Below, piece after piece: positions 1 through 13,460 of a DNA stretch of 64,000 bases. The position numbers and the translations under genes were made by a program. Source of the stretch: Amphirosellinia nigrospora (taxonomy: Eukaryota; Ascomycota; Sordariomycetes; Xylariales; Xylariaceae); NCBI GenBank assembly GCA_004123355.1, contig SCHM01000001.1:7388193-7452192 (forward strand). The letters run 5' to 3'. Numbering within the stretch: the first letter of the stretch is position 1; each line of letters begins with the position of its first letter. The notes beneath the pieces are model-generated. The model did no database searches. It was given only the letters and a program-made list of their open reading frames with translations, and was not told where the DNA came from.

Positions 1-539
1 GTTAGACATCTGTCTAATTGTGAATTCACTGAAGAAATGTAACCTCACCTCCATTATTGTATGTATCAACCAGGTGCAACTACCTAACCGATAATTCGCC
101 GGATGCCGAAATAGTATACAAGTACTTAAGTTGGAAGGCTTGACTCAAACACGCCACACTCATGGCTGATTCACAGTGAGCGCGAGCACAAAAGACCTGC
201 GGCAGATGTGTGACAAGTCCGTACCAACCCCTTGTTTCAGGACGAGAGGCGCTCGTTAAGGCGAAAATCGGTTGGCCGAGATACCTTACCTCCCTGTTAA
301 ATTAAATGAACGTACGACATGCTACATTAGACTACGTACGACTGTCGTGCCGCTCTCATGAGCATATAGCAGCAACAGACACTTCATAGTTGACTCAGGC
401 GACCGTATACAGATACAAGAAAAAACACGTATCTAACACGCGCTCTTCGATTCCTAATAATAGGTAAGGCTAGGAAGTTTTCGATTATGTACAAAATGCC
501 TCGTTAACACACATGAACAACTCGGTCTTTTCATTTCAA
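1..539. other. Intergenic, no gene recognised
   Basis: Stretch at the left window edge with no coding similarity that I recognise on either strand. It contains two TGACTCA words (about 141 and 392) but no start codon of a recognised gene nearby, so they are not assigned a role. Confidence 0.5.
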
Positions 540-3285
540 TCAATGTCCGACACCACCAGCGCCCCACTGGGCAAAGTTGGGTCCCCGAATGGCGGCGCTT
601 GGGGTTGTTGATGATGGTGCGCTTGCCCTAGGGCGGCAATCCATTCTGTGGTGGAGGCGGAGGAGGCGGCATCCCGGCCGCAGCCTGTTGTTGTTGTTGC
701 TGTCGTACAGCATTTCTTGTGCTTGTCGATGAGCCTGTTGTCTCTGTGTACGGTACCACATCAAAAACATGATCGAGCCGACGAGAGAGAGGATCAGGAA
801 ACTCTCGAATATGCCATCGAGTTCGGCATCCAGTTCGTCACCCATCGGCTCACCGTCACTGCCCGTAATCGTGTCATCGTACAGTTCTTCATAAGGGTCT
901 TCATAGTATACATTTTCGTCTTGCAGGAAGTTCTGGATCCACTCTCTCAAAGACCAATCTTTCTTCGGTGCTGCGAATTCGTCAGTCATTGACTACCAAG
1001 GAGTTGCGGGATAGACGCCATGATAACTTACCAGGCTCATCCTGTATAGAATTGATTCGACCGTGAGTGAATGTATTCCAAGCACTCCGCATTCGCAGCT
1101 TCAATAGACTGAGAGTAACGGGAAGATAGGCTTCCTCGTTCGTCTCCAATGCTTGATCGTAGTATCGTTTGGCTAGATGGAAATCCTGCGTAAGGCCAAC
1201 CCCATTCTCATGCATCCACCCGAGATTGTATAGAGCCTGAGCACTCTGAGAATACTCCGAAGCTCCCGTATAGCATTGTGCCGCTTTTTCCAAGGCGATT
1301 TCGGTCCCTGTACCGCTTAGATAATAGTCACCCATCTTCACCAGAGAGTCAATATTCGATTGAATCGCGGATCTCGTCCAGTATATAAGTGCCAGAGCTG
1401 AATTTTGAAGGAGGCGCGGCTTTGAGGCCTGTCGCTTCAGCCAATTCGGGACAGAAAATACAGAGTGCGCCGGGTCGATAAGGAAGGCAACATTGTTCTG
1501 GGCCTTCTCGTATCCCTGTTCGGCAGCCATCACGTAGTCGAGGAACGCAAGTTCGAGATCGCCGTCCTCATAAGCTTGGTTTGCCTCTGTCCACGAAGAG
1601 ACGAGAGGCTCGGAGCGTTCGGCCACGTTCTTGTAATATTGCATGGCTACACCACACGTTTGGTCTCGCCCGACGCCATGATGAATCATCTCGGCAAGAT
1701 AGTACTGAGCTTCGAGGCTGTACCACCGAACGGCGGCTTCAAAATAAGAGCTCGCTATCTTTAAATCATCCGGCTGGCCCTGGTCTAGGTGAAGGGCACC
1801 GAGAGCCACGTGGGCCAGACTGAAATCTTGGTCCGCGGCGGCTTTAAATAGTTCAAAGGCTTTCGACACATTCTTGCGCACTCCATGCCCATGAAGATAC
1901 ATGAGACCTAATCCCCACTGTGATTGCGGATCTCCATGCTTGATGCCGCGTTCAAACCATTTTTGGGCCGTCTTATAGTCTTGATTGACGCCTTCACCGC
2001 GCAGCCACATTCGTCCGATGTATCCGGCAGCCTTGCTTGCGATCTTCTCGAGCTGCGGTTTTGCCCCATCAATAGAACGGCCATCTTTAGCACGCCAATA
2101 CTTGGTGGTAACCCCCAGGAAGTAGCGTCTAGCAAGGTCCACATTCCTCTCCAGTCCTCGTTGCCCATCATAGTAAAGCCTTCCCAGGTTAAAAGAAGCC
2201 TTGAAATCACCCTTTTGAGACATCAAGTCAAGATATTCAATTACATCATCAATCGATGCATAGGTATCAGAATTAGGACTCGCCTTCAGGGCATTTATAC
2301 CAGAGCTGACAAAGCTAGCTCCTTTGCCATACACACCACCTACTTCGTCAGAGAGTCGATAGGCTTCGGGGACAATAGTCATGCCGCCGGGCGGGCCGGA
2401 ACGAAACCAGACCATGGCCTTGTCAGCGACTCTCTTGTAATATTTGCAGGCGATCTCGCAATTCTTTGGAACTCCGATCCCGTTCATGTGACGAGCAGCT
2501 ACTGTCATCTCGGATCGCGTGTGGCCCTGATCAGCAGCAAATGTGTGGTAAAGGAGCGCCTTGGCCTGATCCCGTTCTACCGCATCACCGACGCCTGTAG
2601 CGTACATCAAGCCAACCATGTATTGTGCCGAGCTGTTCCCATACTGCGATGCCAGTCTGTAATAATGATCGAAGGCGACTTTGAAGTTCCTTGGATGGGA
2701 GTAATTTCCGTAAAAATTGAACTGGCCTAATAGATAAATGGCATCGGTATTGTTCTGGTCGGCAGCTTGCTGAAGTAGTTTGACACCGTCGAGGAGAGGA
2801 CCAGTTATGACAGGCGACACATGCTCGTGGCTTGGTGGAGCGGTTGCGCGCAAGCTCGGCAGCGCTTTCAAGGCGTATTGGAACAGAATAGTAAAGAGGC
2901 CTGTTTGTTTCTTGGGACGTCGATGGGTCGCTATTCGGATCTTCCGTAATTCGACCATGGCCTCGCTGACAAGTTCCCATCCTAATACGGTCAGCCTAAT
3001 ATCAGGTTCCCCGTGTGTTCTCAACTTACCATTTTGGTAAGGGTCCCAGGTGTGGTGTTCAGTTGGGCCGACATCGGTTTGGGCGGCAGACTCGGGTTTC
3101 GTAGCTTGCGCATCTAAATCGTCTGTTGCAAGGACTTTCTGGTCTGCGGCAAAAGAGAGCGCTATAGCCTGTAATAACACTAAAAATACAGAAAGCAGGC
3201 CGTTAGTCAGTCATGGTGTTTAATGATCCTGTGTTAGTCTGCTCAGTGAGAACATACGGAGCGCCGAGAGGAACCACCGCCTCAT
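540..3285 (-). CDS. hrd3: HRD3/SEL1L-type ERAD ubiquitin-ligase component
   Basis: Membrane partner of the HRD1 ubiquitin ligase that delivers misfolded ER proteins for degradation. Read as complement(join(540..970,1032..3179,3258..3285)), 868 aa. Exon 1 (28 bp) supplies the start: joined to exon 2 it gives MRRWFLSALLLLQAIALSFA, a clear signal peptide that the main exon alone lacks. Introns are 3180-3257 and 971-1031, both GT..AG. The body has many SEL1 repeats (for example ALYNLGWMHENGVGLTQDFH near the C-terminal third). An acidic segment, one transmembrane helix (ESFLILSLVGSIMFLMWY) and the tail ending GGVGH, usual for fungal Hrd3, follow. In the Gln/Pro-rich tail (about 545-720) the expected residues lie successively in all three frames, and three one-base losses cancel out. 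The family assignment rests on architecture. Confidence 0.88.
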
Positions 3286-3878
3286 TTTGAAAGAATCTGC
3301 TATGAGCAAGATATGGATAGCTGTAGTGATATCATGGTCTCCTTAAAAGAAGGAGAATAGGTCAAAAGAAAAGGGTAGGTAGTGGAATAGGCGGTGTTGA
3401 AAGAGGGTGTTGGATGGGCCCTTTGAAATGTATGTATTACTTAGCAGTTATGGGAAGCTGTAAGCTGTCCAGATCGGCAAATGCGACCAACCGACGTCAG
3501 GCCAAATGCTGTCATCTTATTCGGCGCTAATATGTGGGGTTTCTAATTGGTGGGGTGACCTTCACCACTATGAAACCCTTTTTTCTTCAACATTAACCTA
3601 TAACTATCGGAAAAGTAAAAAGCACAAGACAACGTAAAACATACACGCACTCAAGACATTACAGCCTGTTTGGAGTTAAAGAATGCTTGCCTAAGCCAAA
3701 CGTTATTTCAGCTGAAATTTGAATGTGAAGCCGAATCGTTGTCGATTTCTTCTACTTGGATCTGCAGGGTACTCGGATTAGACTTACACCATCTGATACC
3801 CCTCCTAAATTATACGAGCATCATTCCCTCGACATCAAGCCTATACACAGTCCTTCATCGACCAAGAAAGGATAAATC
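3286..3878. promoter_or_regulatory. Shared divergent promoter region of hrd3 and the WD40 gene
   Basis: About 590 bp between two divergently transcribed starts (3285 on the minus strand, 3879 on the plus strand). A polypyrimidine-rich stretch near 3575-3600 is the only compositional feature. No specific operator is identified, and the role is inferred only from position. Confidence 0.4.
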
Positions 3879-5087
3879 ATGTATCCACTCACCTGTATAG
3901 ACGGGTATAGAATACCGAAAAGGGAGGAAGTCTATGTGCTCGACATTATTCCTTCACATCTGGTCCCGCCACGATATCCTCGGATCAAAAGTTATCGCTA
4001 TTCAACCCACTAAGCCTCAAAACTGGACAACAGTTGACCTCGTTACGAATCACGGCAACATCACTTGCGCAAAAGCATTTGACCCAACCAATTCTATCGT
4101 GTCAACAGCTGGAGAGAACGGTACCATCTCTTTGTGGGACTTAAGGCAAGATGCGCGCCAAGCCGAAGTCTCTCGATTTACAACAGGTAAGTCTCATTGA
4201 CAACTTATCATATATGCAAACGTTTCTAAGTTGTCATAGAGGGTCGAGTACCTGTTTTATCGGTTTCATGTTCAAACGCGGGATATTCGGTCGTCGCTGG
4301 CACTGAATTGCAGAATCACCAAGCTTCCATCATAATATGGTGAGTTACCTCAAAAGCATACGGGGAAACTGTCTCATTTCCAATAGGGACGTCCGCTCGA
4401 CATCGACCCCGAAACTTCACTATAAAGAGATCCATAGTGACGACGTGACTGAGGTTAGTTCCCCCTGGTAGGTTGTGCCATGTCAATCTCGGCTAACATG
4501 AGAGTAGTTGAACTTCCACCCTAGTGACCACAATATCTTGTTATCTGGGTCGACAGACGGTCTTGTGAATATCTGCGATACAAGGATCATAGACGAGGAT
4601 GAGGTCGTTATCCAAACATTTAACCACGATTCCTCTATACATCACGCAGCTTTCCTGAACGATACAGAGGTTTATGCTATCTCGAATGATGAGAGATTAG
4701 CCTTATATGACATGTCTGAGGGATACGAAAAGGGTGCAGCCACCACCGATTTCGGGGACATGAGAGCTGTCCTCGGATGTCAGTACGTAGCCAACATTTT
4801 TGCCAAGGCAAACGGGGCTGGGGCTGTAATTGGTGCTGGAGCGCATGAGTAAGTAGAACGAGCGTTCTCGGACATAACCGCCGCTGACTGGTTATAGGCA
4901 ACAAGCATTTGAGTTGATCCATCTCAACAAAGGCGAGACTTGGGCTCTCGATCGAGACAATAGTGTTGGGCTACTAGGATCGCATTCCGAGGAGATCGTT
5001 CGAAGCTTTTGCTTTTATGACGAGGCACAGATGGTTTTCAGTGCCGGCGAGGATGGTTTTATCAAGGCCTGGAGAGGAAATGCGTAA
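3879..5087 (+). CDS. WD40 repeat protein, WDR89-like
   Basis: Beta-propeller protein of the WDR89 type; molecular role unknown. Introns at 4187-4239, 4340-4386, 4454-4507 and 4849-4897 are all canonical and keep frame. Visible repeats include ENGTISLWDLRQ, DHNILLSGSTDGLVNICDTR, and the last blade VFSAGEDGFIKAWRG before the stop at 5085-5087. The signature DEDEVVIQTFNHDSSIHHA and GDMRAVLGCQYVAN are typical of fungal members. The start at 3879 (MYPLTCIDGYR) is inferred: the N-terminal blade reads VYVLDIIPSH in one frame, ISSDQKLSLFNPLSLKTGQ in a second and NITCAKAFDPTN in the third, so two one-base losses are implied between about 3960 and 4060. The rest is intact. Confidence 0.75.
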
Positions 5088-5124
5088 TACCAAAACCATA
5101 ATGACCTATCTTACACAGGCTCTT

Positions 5125-5997
5125 TCAGCCGTATTTGTCGTGTTTGTTCTTGGTTTTCAGATCCAAGAGTTGTTCGTGATAATCGCCCTCTCGTCTCGCC
5201 TTCTTCAATTTTTGAACCTCTTCCTCGTCCAAACGCCTCCCGACAGCGTCTTCTAGTTCCTTACGGCTTACTTTGGCCTTCTCTTTCAGCTCCTTGGATG
5301 CTTTAAGTCTAGGTTTGAATCGTGCCTGCATTCGTATCCTCAAAGTTGACTCGAAGCTAATCTCGCTCGCATCGCCTTGGACATCTGGCGCACCGTTCGG
5401 TTTCTTGGAGCCGGCTACCGTCAAAAATGTCTCTCGTAGTGTCTGTAATTGGAAAGTGCCGGGTGTATCGGGCGTCGCAATAACATTCCACGTCTCAGGC
5501 GGCGCGATAGCTTCAGAGGTTGCGGAGAGAATGCCGTATTTATCACAGGCTAGATATCTGGATGGTATGTTAGCTTCCCATATGTCCATAGTCCCAGACG
5601 ATGACGTCGATTTAATCACCTACTTTCCATATCGACCCTTAAACCTGTAATTCTCCGTGCCATAGATCTTGTTCGCCACCCAGACCTGACGCACGTCGTG
5701 AGGCTCGGCGCTTGTAGGGTTTCCATCGATGATGTTCTCGATGGGGTCGGTAAACACTTTGCCGTTGGCATCGCATGCGAGGCACCTCGGGGGCTCGGTC
5801 GGCAAGACAATCATCACGGGCCCTACCATGTCGCCTACAGCTTCGGCAGAAACCCAGCTATCATCATCCCCTGCATCCTCTGTTGCTCGTGCAACCGCAA
5901 GCTCGCTTGATCCTACGCCTTCAGGTGCGGGTTCGGCCTCGGTGCGCTTTCTCTTTTTGGGCTTCTTTTCGCCTTTGAATGTGAGTGGTTTAACCAT
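5125..5997 (-). CDS. FRG1-like nuclear/nucleolar protein
   Basis: Homologue of human FRG1, an actin-bundling, RNA-processing-associated nuclear protein with a fascin-like beta-trefoil. Read as complement(join(5125..5557,5624..5997)), 268 aa, with one 66-bp intron (GTAGGT..CAG). Splicing replaces an in-frame stop and gives NYRFKGRYGKYLACDKYGIL, the conserved trefoil core. The N-terminus is a Lys/Arg-rich stretch (KGEKKPKKRKR, residues 8-19) that looks like a nuclear localisation signal. The C-terminus is highly charged and ends KNKHDKYG, as in other fungal copies. The gene converges tail-to-tail with the WD40 gene, with only 37 bp between stop codons. No frame damage. The family call is firm; the fungal function is not established from sequence. 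Confidence 0.87.
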
Positions 5998-6717
5998 TGT
6001 GATGATTGAAGATGCGTGGGAAGGTTTTGGTTGAGATGACGAGTTCTTAGCTAGAGCTCAAGGTGTGGTGGAACTGGAAGCTCGGATGGATCCGTTTGCA
6101 ACAAACGGGTCTCAATATATGCAATATCAATAGTTCTAAATCGTTATATACGAATTATGTACTTGCCATGTAGAGGTCTCTTATGGACCTCAACTTCATA
6201 GATCAAGACCTATCTATTAGAAATTAAACAATAGATTACGAAATATTATTGCTATCTAGATTCATCACACACTTCATACGGATGTCTTGCAAATTATCTG
6301 TTTTGGATATTCCTAGGGCCAAATCCCTTCCATTCCGCCTTTTCCTATTGAAACTCGACCCGCACACATAGAGCAACAAGTAAACTAACATACTTAAACA
6401 CCAACCATAGCGAAGTCAACTCATGATCAACACCCTTGAATGCAACATTGCTTTTTTCATGTGTCCTTTGTGATCCCAGATAGAAGAGTAGAAAGGAGAA
6501 AGAACAGAGACAGCCTCTCCAATCGCCTAAACAGGCTTGCATAGGTACATTTTCCCTGTCTCCTTGCCTCCCTTCAACCCTACCATGCAAACACGCAAGT
6601 GTAAATATAAAGATTTCCAATTAGTAAGTCCCTCATATGCAAAGCTTTTAGTTTTGTATGATACAATAATAGGTCGAAGTAAACAACTATGGCGTGGGTC
6701 CGAACAGCTTCCGCTCC
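5998..6717. other. Intergenic between FRG1-like and leu4 genes
   Basis: About 720 bp holding the promoter of the FRG1-like gene (left) and the 3' end of leu4 (right). It is AT-richer than the flanking coding DNA. Short ORFs on both strands (for example 6345-6620 minus) have no recognisable similarity and are not called. Confidence 0.4.
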
Positions 6718-8998
<2,281 letters not shown>

Positions 8999-10017
8999 CT
9001 TGGCAGTAGACGCTCAGGAGAGCGTCAAAGGTCGCGCTGGGTAGATTTTAGGTGTGAATGCGAATGCAAGACGGGCGCATAAAGGAAGAGAAAATCCCAA
9101 TTGAAAACATATGAGATCCTCGAATAAATAAGGCGAAATGATCTTTTCCGAAAAAGTTGAGTCACCCACGAGTCGGAGTCGGAGCCAGAGGATCCCTAAA
9201 AGTTTGGAGGGGTCGAAGTGTGGCCTATGGTCAGTGCATCCTAAACTGACCTCTGATTGGCTTAATCCGGCAAAAGCTGTGGAATGCCCCTCTTAGCAAA
9301 TGAGGGGCAGCCGGATTGAGTACCGTTATGTCATACCTTAGGGCGTGCGTGGAAGGGTCTGCAAGGGTTTATAGTGGCCCTGGACTGGCGATGGGCGCGT
9401 GTTTTGACAAGATCCACTACTTTCAATACCAAGTACACGAGCGACACCTTTCTCAAAACCAGTACGTCGTTGGCTCTAACAACGCATATACAGCTACGTG
9501 GAGATGGCAGATCCAATGCTAAAGGACAGCACGTCGCTTCGCCCATGTATCTCGAGAAGGGCAAGTATTCAATGTCAAACCTGATACGAACTGACAACGG
9601 AGTGAGCGAGCTTGAGCAAAAGCGGCGCATGGGCTAAGCCTAATTAGCTACCCAGGTAGTTACCATAAAAGTGGTAAGACCTGCAGTAGAACCCCTCTTC
9701 CAACCCAGATTCCAGAATCTTGGGGGTTTGCAAGGCTAGTGACAATGATTGGCCACTAATGCTCAACGTGAGATGTGTAGGGACAGTACCTACATAGTAG
9801 AGTAGAGAATTCGCCGCGGGGATTTCCTAACGCGGGGCACTCCGGCTTTTGCCTATGTATAGTGTGTCACGAAGTATCAAAATAAAGCCGACGGTATCCT
9901 GAGGGTTAATGTATAGGGCACGTTTCAGCCGCTGATGATTTAAAAGTCCAGCCTTGTGTGTAGATATCTCTCTAGCAACTGTCATCGGCTATATTGAGGG
10001 CTTGAGTTGTACTCATC
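8999..10017. other. Intergenic, leu4 promoter and unassigned DNA
   Basis: About 1 kb between the divergent starts of leu4 (minus) and the 2OG oxygenase (plus). It contains a TGAGTCA site (listed separately) and the 12-bp word CTACCCAGGTAG at 9648-9659 (see findings). Small ORFs at 9316-9637 have no recognisable similarity. Confidence 0.45.
9158..9164. promoter_or_regulatory. TGAGTCA, candidate Gcn4/CPC1 site upstream of leu4
   Basis: The heptamer TGAGTCA matches the classic binding site of the bZIP activator of general amino-acid control (Gcn4 in yeast, CPC1/CpcA in filamentous fungi). It lies about 160 bp upstream of the leu4 start codon at 8998. Amino-acid biosynthetic genes are the established targets, so the site fits the gene. 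Binding here is inferred. Confidence 0.5.
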
Positions 10018-11186
10018 ATGGCTGTAGCGCAGCCCGTCGTAGTATCTCTGGCAGATCTTAAGAGTGGTAAGGATATAATCTTGCCGTTCTTAGCTAATAC
10101 TGCCGTTACTAATAGTACTAGGCAACATCTCATTCGAGACTCTACAGGATGCTTTCGGTCGCGCTGGGAATTTTGGTTGTGAAAGACGTGCCGACTGAAT
10201 TCCCAGCTCTCAGGCATCAATTGCTTTCTTATGCTTCATGGATGGGCAATTTATCCGAAAAGGATTTTGGTAGAGCCACAATCCCCACGCGCCGGCAGAG
10301 CCCATGATTTACTAATTAAGCACAGAACAATTTACGAATGAAGCAGCCAAATATCTAGTAGGGTGGTCGAAGGCAAAGAAAAGTTAAAGGACGGCAGCGC
10401 GGATGAGTATAAGGGGTCGTTTTATGCCAATTGTGCCTTTTACGTGAACCCTCACTAGAATCAGCGCAGCCGACGAAACAGTTCACACTGGAAGAGTTCC
10501 CGGAGTACCTGGCTCCAAACTCATGGCCGCCGAAAGAGATATTACCGGGCTTTAGACCTGTCATGGAGCAGATGTGTACCTTGATCATCGACACGGCGGT
10601 CCTGGTCGCCCGAGCTTGTGACAAGTTTGCTGAAAAGGAAATTCCCGGATACCCTGCTACGTATCTGGAGAATGTTGTCAAATCTTCATCGACTACAAAG
10701 GCTAGGCTGTTGCATTACTATCCCATGCCAGACGAAGCTCTGGCGAAGGGAGCGGAGGACGACAACTGGTGCGCAGTGCATAAGGACCACGGATGTCTGA
10801 CTGGTCTAACTTCAGCCATGTTCATAGACGAGCTGAAGACAAACGTCAAGTTGCCGAGTTTTGAAGGTAGCGAATTACCGGAAACACTACCCACACTGGA
10901 AGAATTGCCCTCATCGCCAGATCCCCAGGCTGGTCTATGGATCAAAGATAGAAAAGGCGTCCCGGTTCAAGTCAAGATACCAAGAGACTGTATCGCATTT
11001 CAGACGGGCGAGGCATTGGAACGAATCACCAACGGCAAGTTCAAGGCCGTTGAGCACTCAGTCAGAGGAGCCTACGCCAAGGGAGTCGCGCGGAACACCT
11101 TGGCCGTCTTCACGCAGCCGAACCTAGAAGACGAAGTCGACCTCGAACAACACATCAACTTTGGGGAATTCGCCAGGGTATCATAG
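10018..11186 (+). CDS. 2-oxoglutarate/Fe(II)-dependent oxygenase, isopenicillin-N-synthase-like fold
   Basis: Non-heme iron oxygenase of unknown substrate. Exon 1 starts MAVAQPVVVSLADLKSG. An intron from about 10070 ends near 10120 and joins NISFETLQDAFGRAG. A second intron 10270-10325 (branch TACTAAT, acceptor CACAG) joins NLSEKDF to EQFTNEAAKYLVGW. The long 3' exon holds the catalytic core: HKDHG (His and Asp ligands, about 10780), the distal His in VEHSVRG (about 11050), and RNTLAVF with the Arg that usually binds 2-oxoglutarate. At least three frame changes occur: near RAG/LGILVVKDVP, near KAKEKLKD (10370), and at YVNP/SLESAQP (10440, CCC where CCCC is expected). The family is confident; whether it is functional depends on whether the breaks are assembly errors. 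Confidence 0.72.
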
Positions 11187-11667
11187 CTAGAAATACCGTC
11201 GGCTGAACAGGAAAATCCAAATAGATTTTATATCAAATCAGTAGACCAGCATTGACAAATGAGGATTTCTAATTCCCTCCTCTCGATCACTCAAGGTTCT
11301 GCTTACCCGACAGACCCGATCGTGCACTAATTAAAAATGGTGATGTTGAAGTGTCCAGATCTGACCCACCGCTGCCTCATGTTGTAAAAAGATGCGACAA
11401 ATGCATGTCAAATCACCTGCATATGGCGGTAAATGGCGTCACTAGAGTTTCATAGGTAAATGCGAGCTTTATTTGTTATTCCTGCGTCTCACTTATTTCG
11501 CGCGGAGTCACCCACTAACTATAATTAAACTCGTCATTTATCCCACTTCCAACCCAGCCAAGCTCTCGAGATCAAAAAACTCAAGAGCAATTACCAATTC
11601 CTTCATCTTCAGCTTAAACTTCCTACACCTAATCCAAACAAGTAGAACCACGTCCTAAAAAATAACA
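11187..11667. other. Intergenic, promoter/5' leader of the DSBA-like gene
   Basis: About 480 bp, with a C/A-rich, G-poor leader just before the ATG at 11668, typical of fungal 5' untranslated regions. No gene recognised. Confidence 0.4.
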
Positions 11668-12317
11668 ATGGCGCTCGCCCCGAAATTCGCCGCCCAGAAG
11701 CTCGTCTTCTCGACGCCCGCCGTGACCGGCACCGTCCCTCCCACACTACACACGCTGGAGCTCTTCCTCGACTACGTCTGCCCCTTCTCGGCCCGCCAAT
11801 TCAACACCATCTACAACGTTGTGGCGCCCCTCATCCGCTCCAACCCGAAGTGGGCGAGCAGCGTGCAATTCATCATCCGGCAGCAGATCCAGCCGTGGCA
11901 CCCGTCGTCGACGCTGACGCACGAGGCGGCCGTGGCCGTGCTGCAGGCGTCGCCGGACAAGTACTGGGCCTTCAGTGACGCGCTGTTCAAGGATCAGAAG
12001 GCGTACTTCGACGTCAACGTCGTCGGCGAGACGCGCAACCAGACATACCGCCGGCTCGCGAAACTCGCTGCCAGCGTGGGCGTCGACGAGGGCGCCGTCT
12101 ACGATCGCCTCGCTATCCCGACAAGGCCGCCGATGATGGAAGTTTGAATATCGGAAACCAGGTCACGAATGATATCAAGGTCCTCGTCAAGACGGCTCGA
12201 CTAGTAGGCGTGCACGTGAGCCCTACCGTCATCTTTAATGGCGTGATTGCCAATGATATCAGCTCCGGTTGGACCAAGGAGCAGTGGGAGGAATGGTTGA
12301 CCAAAAATATTGTCTGA
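11668..12317 (+). CDS. DSBA-like thioredoxin-fold protein
   Basis: Single-exon protein of about 216 aa with a DSBA/thioredoxin fold, the type annotated in fungi as a DSBA-like thioredoxin domain protein. The active-site region reads LELFLDYVCPFSARQFN, giving Cys-Pro-Phe-Ser (one Cys, so a 1-Cys variant). The helical insert has QQIQPWHPSSTLTHEAA, and the C-terminal strand pair with the cis-Pro is VGVHVSPTVIFNG, followed by SGWTKEQWEEWL. The first frame stops near 12147, but the protein clearly continues in another frame as PDKAADDGSLNIGNQVTND to the stop at 12315-12317. One added C in the ATCCCG run near 12117 would join the frames. The coding region is notably GC-rich compared with its flanks. 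Confidence 0.78.
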
Positions 12318-12458
12318 TTAAAATGTTAGTCGTCAATATCCAACTGTATCGTCAGATTACATTTTTGTTTTGTTCAGTCTAATACATAATTTCGCCTGAA
12401 ATTAAGTACATGGAGGAGCTTCATATGATTAAGCAAGTCACTGCCCAAGTTAGGACTG

Positions 12459-12772
12459 TTACAATTCCAAGCTAAAATAATCCCTCTCCATTTGCTCGTG
12501 AGGAGTGGACAAGACCGAAACGTAGTCCGGTAATATAGCTTGGGGCTGACGAGGAATATGAGAATTGGGGAACATCGGAGGGCCTCCATAGCCACCTGCG
12601 ATCTCTGCTCTCGGATATAAGGCTTAAGGATAACCCCATTGTGGGAAGCCATCCATGGGTTCGCTGTGATATGTATATTGAGCGAATCCGCTGTTGGGCG
12701 TTGGTGTATCGCCGCCTGATCCATTGGACTTGTCCAATTTATGTGGTTCATCGCGGTAGGGGGGTTCGGCAC
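12459..12772 (-). CDS. Possible 3' end of an unrecognised gene
   Basis: Minus-strand remnant with a Pro/Gln/Tyr-rich composition: NPPTAMNHINWTSPMDQA in one frame, then AEIAGGYGGPPMFPNSHI and STPHEQMERDYFSLEL before a stop at 12459-12461 in another. The style resembles the disordered tail of a fungal regulator, but I recognise no domain and cannot place a start. It may be a gene fragment. Confidence 0.25.
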
Positions 12773-12869
12773 GTAGTTATAGGTTAGCTGCTAACTATTC
12801 GGAGTGCCAATAACATTGTCGACGTGTCTTTGCAAATCGCAGCAGAGGAATTCGACGACGCATTGATAT

Positions 12870-13460
12870 TATCTGACCTAAAATGCCTCAAGAGACACAC
12901 AACGGGGAGCCTGATAGCTACGCCCTGTACCACAATTCTAGCAACTCATCCCTAACTTCACGGACCACGAAACTATCAGAGCCGCTCCTCACGCCAAAAT
13001 CTGATCCGGTTCTATTAACTATCTCAAAAGACATACAACGGGAAGCCTGCTAGCTACGCCCAATACATCAACTCCTGCAACTCACCACCAACTTCACATT
13101 GCTAGCAACTCATCACCAACTTCACGAACCACTGAACTATCAGAGCCCAGTACAACAACTCTGACAACTCATCACTAACGTCACGGACAACTAAACTATC
13201 AGAGCTGCTCCTCACACCAAACTCTGATCAGATTCCATAACTCTCCCAAGTGATTACTCGCAACAGGAACATTTTTCTGCACCAATTCCGTAATGACTCA
13301 AGAGATATATAACGGGCAGCCTGTTAGCTACGCCCAGAACAACAGCTCTGGCCACTCGTCGCCCAACTTCGCGGGCCACGGAGCTATCAGAGTTACTTCT
13401 TACGCCAGACTCTGATCCGGTACAACTGACTCTCACAGGTGATTACTCGCAATACCTATG
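12870..13460. repeat. Degenerate tandem/interspersed repeat cluster
   Basis: Several diverged copies of a block beginning CAAGAGA and continuing ACGGG(G/C)AGCCTG and TAGCTACGCCC occur near 12885, 13028 and 13300. They are followed by a shorter submotif (AACTCATCACCAACTTCAC, then CACGAACCACTGAACTATCA) repeated near 12945, 13095, 13120, 13165 and 13350. Two copies end in GTGATTACTCGCAA (about 13248 and 13439). Copies differ by many substitutions and indels. No coding potential is maintained across copies. Confidence 0.6.

Noticed and set aside
1924-2730. A 268-codon plus-strand ORF antisense to hrd3
   Set aside because: It overlaps well-conserved SEL1 repeats on the other strand and has no recognisable similarity.
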